Shown here in pieces: positions 36,864 through 43,120 of a DNA stretch of 64,000 nucleotides. This stretch comes from JANYJZ01 sp964523395. Lineage in GTDB: Bacteria; Bacteroidota; Ignavibacteria; UBA10030; SZUA-254. The position numbers and the translations under genes were made by a program. Position 1 is the stretch's first letter. Every line of letters begins with the position of its first letter. The notes under the pieces were generated by a model. It searched no databases and was not told the origin of the DNA. It saw nothing but the letters and a program-made list of their open reading frames with translations. The stretch is from contig CAZFXS010000007.1 in assembly GCA_964523395.1 (NCBI GenBank), positions 1 through 64,000 on the forward strand, in the 5' to 3' direction.

Positions 36864-36921
36864 TTTAATGCAAAATGAGGACGGTACCGTCAGCCCCATA
36901 ATCTTGCTACGCCACAACAAC

Positions 36922-37266
36922 TCAATTACTGTTGATGATCTTGAGCCGGGTTACAGGGTCAGCAGTTTGGTTGAGCATCTTATGTATTTCTGGCCTTTGC
37001 AGTATGTTGCATTCGACGAAGTATGTCACGTAACACTGGTACTTTACAAGATACTCCTCGATCTCTTCAGGAAGATGAGAAACGTCTCCATTAATAATTT
37101 TTTGCAGACTGGAGTATAAGTTTTCAGACTGATTTGTGAAAAATGTCTGGTAGTTGCCGCTTACTAACCGGATTGCCAGCATATATAATCCCGCATCAGA
37201 AGGGACAAACGAATCGATGTGATCTCTTGTAAGCGGGTAAAAGGCATCATGGTTCATTTCATACAT
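36922..37266 (-). CDS. Small unknown protein, weak GIY-YIG-like pattern
   Basis: 114-residue protein. The start at 37266 is fixed by a strong AAGGAG site eight bases upstream; a longer frame lacks one. The segment VPSDAGLYMLAIRL ... YQTFFTNQSENLYSSL has the strand-loop-strand-helix pattern of GIY-YIG domains (GxY ... YxGxSxNL), but the YIG and catalytic Arg positions are not conserved, so nuclease activity is unlikely. The C-terminal half is LPEEIEEYLVKYQCYVTYFV. It sits between the phoBR set and the degenerate regulator. Function unknown. Confidence 0.7.
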   Translation of the reverse strand: MYEMNHDAFYPLTRDHIDSFVPSDAGLYMLAIRLVSGNYQTFFTNQSENLYSSLQKIINGDVSHLPEEIEEYLVKYQCYVTYFVECNILQRPEIHKMLNQTADPVTRLKIINSN

Positions 37267-37366
37267 AGATATCTCCTTGTTTTTGCAGTAAGGTAGGCAT
37301 CCAGTATTAGAAAATGATTGCGTTGGATTAAAGAAATCATTAACGATTGCTCCGCTTTCGATGGTG

Positions 37367-38056
37367 TTATTCTCTAAACCGGTATCCGACACGTTTTACC
37401 GTTTCAATATGATGACTGTATGGTCCGAGCTTTTCGCGGATTTTCCTTATGTGGACATCCACTGTCCGGGTTGTTCCCTTAAATTCTTTTCCCCAAATCT
37501 CTTCAAGCAATACCTGGCGGGAGAGAACCCTGCCATGGTGCGTGATGAGATACGCCAGTACTTCAAATTCCTTTTTGGGAAATATCTTTTCTTGTTCATC
37601 AACAACTACCGAGTAGTTTGGTAAATTAATATTAAATCCCTGATATGAAATGATCTCCTGCGAATGGGAGCCGTTGTGTTTAAGTTCATCTCTTGTTCTC
37701 AGAATTCCTCGTATCCTTGCAGTCAATCGTTGTGGATTGAATGGTTTAGTAATATAATCTGCGGCGCCGAGTTCAAAGCCGACCACTTCCTCGGTGACGG
37801 ATTCTTTTACTGTTAAAAATATTAACGGGATGTGTGATGTATTTCTCCCGCGCTTAAGTTGCCGGGCAACTTCCCAGCCATCGGGATTAGCAATCATTAC
37901 TTCAAGTGTAATGAGATCAGGACCTGATTGTGCTAACGTCATGGCCTCAGTGCCGTTTTGGGCGGTAAGTACACGATATCCTTCCTCCTCAAGAAGGTGT
38001 TTTAGCGGTTGGATTGAGTCCGCCTCTGGATCGGCCACTAGTATTGTTCTTATCAT
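37367..38056 (-). CDS. PhoB-like response regulator with degenerate receiver
   Basis: 229-residue OmpR-family regulator, clearly a paralogue of the regulator at 35687-36373 (same RTVDVHIRKIREKLG DNA-binding helix). The receiver is altered: the acidic pocket reads DPE (residues 9-11, not DDE) and the phospho-acceptor position 52 is Glu (ITLEVMIANPDGWE). The conserved Thr and Lys (FLTVKE, DYITKPF) remain. Glu often mimics a phosphorylated Asp, so the protein may be permanently active or respond to something other than phosphate transfer. There is no kinase gene beside it. A Pho box lies 81 bp upstream in the same orientation. Confidence 0.88.
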   Translation of the reverse strand: MIRTILVADPEADSIQPLKHLLEEEGYRVLTAQNGTEAMTLAQSGPDLITLEVMIANPDGWEVARQLKRGRNTSHIPLIFLTVKESVTEEVVGFELGAADYITKPFNPQRLTARIRGILRTRDELKHNGSHSQEIISYQGFNINLPNYSVVVDEQEKIFPKKEFEVLAYLITHHGRVLSRQVLLEEIWGKEFKGTTRTVDVHIRKIREKLGPYSHHIETVKRVGYRFRE

Positions 38057-38137
38057 AATCAGGACATGCGAAAGATGAAATCAGATGAAAAACCGGTTAA
38101 AAAGTATCGATCCTAAACGAAGAAACGATTACCCAAG

Positions 38138-38154
38138 TGTTAATTTATTGTTAA
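38138..38154 (-). promoter_or_regulatory. Pho box upstream of the degenerate PhoB-like regulator
   Basis: Minus strand reads TTAACA-N5-TTAACA, same hexamers, spacing and orientation-to-gene as the boxes upstream of pstC and sixA. It lies between two divergent genes: 81 bp before the regulator and 77 bp before the DUF47 gene, so either or both could be controlled. The gene orientation agrees with the regulator. Confidence 0.7.
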
Positions 38155-38230
38155 GAATTGAATATTATCCATTTATTAATTACATTTGGTCGCCTGAAAT
38201 TCACTCCTATTAACCTTTGTGGTGTCTCAT

Positions 38231-38875
38231 ATGAAACTCGACCGCTTTATCCAGGTATTGTTGCCTCACGACGAGAAGTTCTATGCGTTTTTCGAAGAAT
38301 CCGCCCAAAATCTTGTGGATGCTTGTAAGGAGCTTCGCAATATACAGAACAATTCTGCCGCGAGCAGGGAAGAAACGGTGCGGAAGATTCACGACTTTGA
38401 GCACAAAGGCGATAACGTTACTCATAAGATTTTTGCCGAACTGAACGCGACGTTTGTCACTCCATTCGATCGTGAAGACATTCATATCCTTGCCTCGGCG
38501 CTTGATGATATTATGGACTATATCGATGGCAGTGCCGCGCGTTTTGTCCTGTACAAGCTTCAGGAGTGTCCGAAGGAAATGGCAAACCTTATCGAGATCC
38601 TTCATGGTTCGGTGATGGAGTTACAGCGCGGAGTTTCCTTGCTGAGGGATTTCCGAAAATCTGCGGAACTTCAGAAAATCCTGGAAAAAGTAAATGAATA
38701 TGAGAACGAAGCAGACGCAGTATTCGAGCGAGCTATCGCGGATTTGTTTGAACATGAAAAGAATGCGGTGCAGATTATCAAGTTGAAAGAAATTTATGTC
38801 GGACTCGAAACTGCCACCGACAAGTGCGAAGACGCAGCTAACGTTTTGGAATCTCTCCTTATCAAGCACGCCTAA
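38231..38875 (+). CDS. DUF47 (PhoU-like) phosphate transport regulator
   Basis: 214-residue helical protein of the DUF47/YkaA family, distant relatives of PhoU that accompany Pit transporters. Typical start MKLDRFIQVLLPHDEKFYAFFEE and metal-binding-like acidic helices (IHDFEHKGDNVTHKIF, EDAANVLESLLIKHA). The start ATG at 38231 is chosen; GTG 38219 adds four residues. It precedes the Pit gene by 18 bp, so the two are co-transcribed. It probably controls the transporter. Confidence 0.9.
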   Translation: MKLDRFIQVLLPHDEKFYAFFEESAQNLVDACKELRNIQNNSAASREETVRKIHDFEHKGDNVTHKIFAELNATFVTPFDREDIHILASALDDIMDYIDGSAARFVLYKLQECPKEMANLIEILHGSVMELQRGVSLLRDFRKSAELQKILEKVNEYENEADAVFERAIADLFEHEKNAVQIIKLKEIYVGLETATDKCEDAANVLESLLIKHA

Positions 38876-38893
38876 TATCATCCGGTCGCTGCC

Positions 38894-39880
38894 ATGATTA
38901 CTCTGGTTGTCGTTATCATCATCATCGCGCTCATTTTTGATTTTCTGAATGGGTTCCACGATTCAGCGAATTCCATCGCGACGATTGTTTCAACGCGCGT
39001 TCTTACACCCCGCAAGGCAGTGCTTTGGGCGGCATTCTTTAATCTTGTTGCTGCGTTCATGTTTGATGTACATGTCGCCAAAACACTCGGCAAGGGTTTG
39101 GTGGATCTCAACGCGGTCAATGAATACGTTATCATGGGCGGACTGATCGGCGCCATCGTCTGGAATATCATCACCTGGTTTTACGGATTACCGACAAGCT
39201 CCTCGCACGCGCTGATGGGCGGTTACGCGGGAGCTGCGATTGCAAAGGCGGGCTTCGGATCTATTCTGTACGGTGGGTGGACAAAGACATTAATGTTCAT
39301 TTTTCTCGCGCCTCTCATGGGTATGCTGATGGGATTCATACTCATGGTAATCCTGATATGGATCTTTCATGACCGTTCTTCATCGAAGATCAACGGTGTG
39401 TTCCGCAAACTCCAGCTTGTCTCGGCCGCATTATACAGTTTAGGACATGGTACCAATGATGCACAAAAAACCATGGGTGTTATTACAGGATTACTTGTGA
39501 CTGCCGGTGTGTTGCAGACATTCGAGGTTCCGTATTGGGTTGTCCTTATGTCTCATTTTGCAATTGCACTGGGAACATTGTTTGGAGGATGGCGCATTGT
39601 GAAGACAATGGGTCAGAAGATCACAAAATTGAAAGCTTCCCAGGGCTTTTGCGCTGAAACCGCAGGTGGACTTACGTTGTTGATCACTGCATGGGGCGGC
39701 ATCCCTGTCAGTACTACACATACCATCACCGGTGCTATTATGGGTGTTGGCGCAACCAAACGGCTTTCGGCGGTGCGGTGGGGTTTGGCCGGTAACATCA
39801 TCATGGCCTGGATTCTTACAATTCCTGCGTCGGCGTTTGTCGGTGCGGTATCGTATTTTATCGTCTCTCTCTTTGTATAA
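38894..39880 (+). CDS. pit: Low-affinity inorganic phosphate transporter, PiT family
   Basis: Membrane transporter of 328 residues with about ten hydrophobic helices. The two PiT repeats are marked by GFHDSANSIATIVSTR near the N-terminus and GHGTNDAQKTMGVI near residue 180; GGIPVSTTHTITGAIMGVG follows. PiT proteins move metal-phosphate with protons or sodium. Together with the DUF47 gene it forms the low-affinity phosphate module, while pst provides the high-affinity one. Confidence 0.93.
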   Translation: MITLVVVIIIIALIFDFLNGFHDSANSIATIVSTRVLTPRKAVLWAAFFNLVAAFMFDVHVAKTLGKGLVDLNAVNEYVIMGGLIGAIVWNIITWFYGLPTSSSHALMGGYAGAAIAKAGFGSILYGGWTKTLMFIFLAPLMGMLMGFILMVILIWIFHDRSSSKINGVFRKLQLVSAALYSLGHGTNDAQKTMGVITGLLVTAGVLQTFEVPYWVVLMSHFAIALGTLFGGWRIVKTMGQKITKLKASQGFCAETAGGLTLLITAWGGIPVSTTHTITGAIMGVGATKRLSAVRWGLAGNIIMAWILTIPASAFVGAVSYFIVSLFV

Positions 39881-39911
39881 ATTCCCTTTTGTAGCATCCA
39901 TTTCGCAAATA

Positions 39912-39954
39912 GTCCGATTAAGAATCCGCCAAGAAGATGGCGGACAAGTCGGAC
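39912..39954. terminator. Nested hairpin after the Pit gene
   Basis: GTCCGA (39912-39917) and TCGGAC (39949-39954) enclose TCCGCC (39925-39930) and GGCGGA (39939-39944), a stem within a stem. It begins 32 bp after the pit stop codon and probably ends that transcript. The remaining gap up to efp carries the promoter described next. Confidence 0.5.
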
Positions 39955-40030
39955 ACTACAGAATTTGCCCTGCTTTTTATCTTAAAATCTCACCTTTGGC
40001 TAAAGGAAAGCTGATTCTCTACCCAGTACC

Positions 40031-40059
40031 TTGACTTTCAGCCGAGTTCTTCGTATCTT
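40031..40059 (+). promoter_or_regulatory. Sigma-70-type promoter for efp
   Basis: TTGACT (40031-40036), 17-bp spacer, TATCTT (40054-40059). The transcription start would be near 40066, some 47 bases before the efp start codon, and a CTTAGGAG ribosome site precedes the ATG. It may serve efp and the following accB-accC. Confidence 0.55.
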
Positions 40060-40112
40060 TTTGCGCCAACAATGGTAATTTTCTGCTTTTTTCTTCAATC
40101 CTTAGGAGTTTT

Positions 40113-40679
40113 ATGGCTACAACCGCTGATTTCCGTCCCGGTATGACTATTCGTATGGATGGTGAGTTATGGACTATCGTTGAATTTCAACATGTGAACC
40201 CGGGAAACTGGCGCGCATTTGTCCGTGCAAAATTAAAAAGCCTTCGTTCCGGTAAAGTTATCGAAACGCGGTTCCGTGCCGGTGAAGCAGTTGATCCAGT
40301 AAGAGTCGAGACAAAAGAATTCCAATACCTTTATCATGATGGTACCGGATTTGTGTTTATGGATCAGGAAACCTTCGACCAGATCAGCGTTGAAGAGAAA
40401 GTTGTCGGTGATGGCGCCGAATTTTTAAAGGAAACGGAAACCGTTGAAATTATGTTCAATGGCAATGATATCATCTCAGTCGAAATTCCTATCACCGTTC
40501 AATTGAAAATAGTAGAAACAGTTCCGGGGGTTCGCGGCGATACCGCGACCGGGGCCCAGAAGCCTGCTAAAGTCGAAACAGGTGCTTCGGTGAACGTTCC
40601 CTTATTTATTAACGAAGGCGACATGATTAAAGTCGATACACGCACGGGACAGTATATCGAGCGTGTTAAAGCGGCATAA
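40113..40679 (+). CDS. efp: Translation elongation factor P
   Basis: Relieves ribosome stalling at polyproline. 188 residues in the three-beta-barrel EF-P plan: N-terminal KOW-like domain, OB domains with the C-terminal signature VRGDTATGAQKPAKVETG and VPLFINEGDMIKVDTRTG. The tip loop that normally carries a modified Lys or Arg reads NPGNWRAFV: Asn32 occupies the modifiable place. So this factor cannot carry beta-lysine or rhamnose at that site, and no EpmA/EarP gene is visible here. Function as EF-P is sure; its mode of action without modification is not. Confidence 0.96.
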   Translation: MATTADFRPGMTIRMDGELWTIVEFQHVNPGNWRAFVRAKLKSLRSGKVIETRFRAGEAVDPVRVETKEFQYLYHDGTGFVFMDQETFDQISVEEKVVGDGAEFLKETETVEIMFNGNDIISVEIPITVQLKIVETVPGVRGDTATGAQKPAKVETGASVNVPLFINEGDMIKVDTRTGQYIERVKAA

Positions 40680-40733
40680 TTGAAGAAGAGAGTTATCCTT
40701 AATTCTTGCCATCGATAAACTTCCGGAGAGAAT

Positions 40734-41198
40734 ATGGATTTAACCTTAATAAAGAAACTGGTGCGCGTCGTCGAACAAAGTGGTGTCGACGAAATAGAAG
40801 TTGAAGAGGAAGGGTTACGAATTCGAATTGCAAAGGGACGGCAGAATTCTGCCCACCTTGTCCATGAGCAAATGGCTCATATGCCGGTACATGCAGCTGC
40901 ACCGGCAATGCCTGCAGCAGCTCCCGCAGCTACACCCGCCGCCGCACCTGAAAAGAAGTTTCACGAAGTTCATTCTCCTATTGTCGGGACGTTTTACAGA
41001 GCTCCGGCTCCTGACGCTGACCCGTATGTTGAAGTCGGGCAGTCAGTACAGCCGAAGACCGTCCTTTGCCTGATTGAAGCGATGAAACTGATGAATGAAA
41101 TCGAGTCGGATGTTTCAGGTAAAATCGTAAAGATTCTTGTTGAAAATGGTCAGCCGGTGGAGTATAACCAACCTCTGTTCCTTATCGATCCGTCGTAA
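40734..41198 (+). CDS. accB: Acetyl-CoA carboxylase biotin carboxyl carrier protein
   Basis: Carries the biotin of acetyl-CoA carboxylase in the first step of fatty acid synthesis. 154 residues: N-terminal part for binding, an Ala-Pro rich flexible linker (about 50-75), then the biotinyl domain with the biotinylation motif EAMKLMNEI (Lys in AMK). GAGAG lies before the ATG. The gene is followed by accC 61 bp downstream, the common bacterial arrangement. Confidence 0.96.
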   Translation: MDLTLIKKLVRVVEQSGVDEIEVEEEGLRIRIAKGRQNSAHLVHEQMAHMPVHAAAPAMPAAAPAATPAAAPEKKFHEVHSPIVGTFYRAPAPDADPYVEVGQSVQPKTVLCLIEAMKLMNEIESDVSGKIVKILVENGQPVEYNQPLFLIDPS

Positions 41199-41259
41199 AG
41201 CGTAATGTCGTTCAATCTGTTCTTTCCCACTACCCAATTACAACTTCCGGTAACCCGTC

Positions 41260-42600
41260 GTGTTTAAAAAAGTTCTCATTGCCAACCGGGGGGAAATTGC
41301 ATTGCGCGTTATTCGTGTCTGCAGAGAAATGGGAATAAAGACTGTCGCTGTCTATTCCGAAGCCGACAGATTATCACTTCACGTAAAGTTTGCCGATGAA
41401 GCGGTCTGCATCGGTCCCGCGCCAAGCAAAGAAAGTTATCTCCACATTCCCCGTATTATTGCCGCAGCGAATATCACCAATGCCGATGCTATTCATCCCG
41501 GCTACGGTTTTCTTTCCGAGCGCGCTCAATTTGCTGAAATATGTGAATCCTCGGGGCTCAAGTTCATCGGACCCTCACCGGATGCGATTACTTCCATGGG
41601 AGATAAATCGCTGGCAAAAGATACAATGCGCAAAGCAGGTGTTCCTGTTGTACCAGGGAGCGATGGTATAGTAAAAGACCTCAAAGAAGGTCTGGAGATA
41701 GCTCAAAGTGTTGGATTTCCTGTTATGATTAAAGCATCCGCGGGGGGTGGCGGTAAGGGGATGCGCATAGTAAGAGATGCTTCCGAATTTGAGAAAGCAT
41801 TTCAGATGGCGAGCGGTGAGGCTGGTGCCGCGTTTGGAAATCCGGAAGTCTATCTTGAAAAATTCGTTGAGCAACCTCGGCACATCGAGATACAGGTCTT
41901 TGGAGATAAATTCGGCAATGTTATTCACCTTAATGAACGCGATTGTACCGTTCAGCGCCGCCACCAGAAACTGATTGAAGAATCGCCTTCACCGATCGTG
42001 GACGATGAACTCCGCGAGAAGATGGGCGCTGCGGCAATCAAAGGCGCGAAGAGTGTCAAGTACGAAGGCGCCGGCACGATTGAATTCCTTGTCGATAAGG
42101 ACAAGAATTTCTATTTCATGGAAATGAATACCAGAATCCAGGTAGAACATCCGGTGACGGAAATGGTCAACGGGCTTGACCTGATCAAGTTACAGCTTCA
42201 AATGGCCGCGGGTGAACGTCTTAAAAAGAAACAGTACAAACCGCACGGACATGCGATTGAATGCCGCATTAACGCGGAAGATCCGGATCATGATTTTCGT
42301 CCTTCACCGGGCACCATCACCAGTTTTCATCTCCCCGGGGGATACGGCATCAGGTGCGACACGCAGTGTTACGCCGGTTATGCAATTCCTCCGTATTATG
42401 ATTCACTGATTGGAAAGCTGATTGTTCACGGGACAAATCGTGAAGATGCCATTACGAAAATGTCAAGCGCGCTGGAAGAGTTTACGGTTGAAGGGATTCA
42501 TACCACGATTCCGTTTCACCGACGCGTCATGAAGAACGATATCTTTAAAGGCGGTAAGTACGATACGAGTTTTATTGAACGTCATTATCACAAAGAGTAA
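41260..42600 (+). CDS. accC: Acetyl-CoA carboxylase biotin carboxylase subunit
   Basis: Carboxylates the biotin of AccB using ATP and bicarbonate. 446 residues, family length. Seen: FKKVLIANRGEIALRVIR start (from a GTG codon at 41260), ATP-grasp glycine loop KASAGGGGKGMRIV, the active-site region HLNERDCTVQRRHQKLIEE and EMNTRIQVEHPVTEMV. It is complete with no frameshift. The adjacent accB and accC presumably form a unit with carboxyltransferase genes elsewhere. Confidence 0.97.
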   Translation: MFKKVLIANRGEIALRVIRVCREMGIKTVAVYSEADRLSLHVKFADEAVCIGPAPSKESYLHIPRIIAAANITNADAIHPGYGFLSERAQFAEICESSGLKFIGPSPDAITSMGDKSLAKDTMRKAGVPVVPGSDGIVKDLKEGLEIAQSVGFPVMIKASAGGGGKGMRIVRDASEFEKAFQMASGEAGAAFGNPEVYLEKFVEQPRHIEIQVFGDKFGNVIHLNERDCTVQRRHQKLIEESPSPIVDDELREKMGAAAIKGAKSVKYEGAGTIEFLVDKDKNFYFMEMNTRIQVEHPVTEMVNGLDLIKLQLQMAAGERLKKKQYKPHGHAIECRINAEDPDHDFRPSPGTITSFHLPGGYGIRCDTQCYAGYAIPPYYDSLIGKLIVHGTNREDAITKMSSALEEFTVEGIHTTIPFHRRVMKNDIFKGGKYDTSFIERHYHKE

Positions 42601-42615
42601 CGAAAAACAAAAGGT

Positions 42616-43002
42616 ATGACTATGGAATTTCCCGAGAATCTGAAATACACTAAAGAACATGAGTGGGTCCGCGTTGAAGGCAATATCGCTGTTATCGGTA
42701 TCACTGATTACGCGCAGGGCGAACTTGGCGACGTCGTGTTTGTTGAATTGCCCGTGAAGGGCAAGCAGATAAAACAGGGGGACACCTTTGGGACGATTGA
42801 GGCTGTAAAAGCCGTCTCGGACCTGTACGCGCCGGTGTCGGGTGAAGTTACTGAAATAAACACAGCGCTTGAAAAGAACTCCGAGCTTGTCAACAACGAG
42901 CCGTACGGCGGCGGCTGGATGGTAAAAGCTAAGATTACCAATCAGCAGGAATTAAGCAGTCTGCTTGATGCGAAAGCGTATCGCGTGTTGATCGGAAAAT
43001 AA
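42616..43002 (+). CDS. gcvH: Glycine cleavage system H protein
   Basis: Lipoyl-carrying shuttle of the glycine cleavage system. 128 residues with LKYTKEHEWV at the N-terminus and the lipoylation Lys in the motif GTIEAVKAVSDLYAPVSGEV. 15 bp after accC. The system's T protein is not in this window, but gcvP follows 118 bp downstream after a hairpin. Confidence 0.96.
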   Translation: MTMEFPENLKYTKEHEWVRVEGNIAVIGITDYAQGELGDVVFVELPVKGKQIKQGDTFGTIEAVKAVSDLYAPVSGEVTEINTALEKNSELVNNEPYGGGWMVKAKITNQQELSSLLDAKAYRVLIGK

Positions 43003-43027
43003 GCTCTTACTCTGATATTTTGTTGTG

Positions 43028-43052
43028 CCGGAAGTGAGCTTCGCTCCTCCGG
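43028..43052. terminator. Hairpin after gcvH
   Basis: CCGGA (43028-43032) pairs with TCCGG (43048-43052) and GAGC (43036-43039) with GCTC (43043-43046) around a 3-base loop. It starts 26 bp after the gcvH stop. No T-run follows, so it may only attenuate read-through into gcvP. Confidence 0.4.
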
Positions 43053-43120
43053 TTGTAGTATGTTCAGTTGATAGTTGTATGATATTGTTGTCCGCACAAT
43101 CCTAAATTTCCTGACGACTT

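Noticed and set aside
36838..37119. 93-codon plus-strand frame
   Set aside because: Antisense to the small gene that has a strong ribosome site; begins inside a palindromic repeat and shows no family features.
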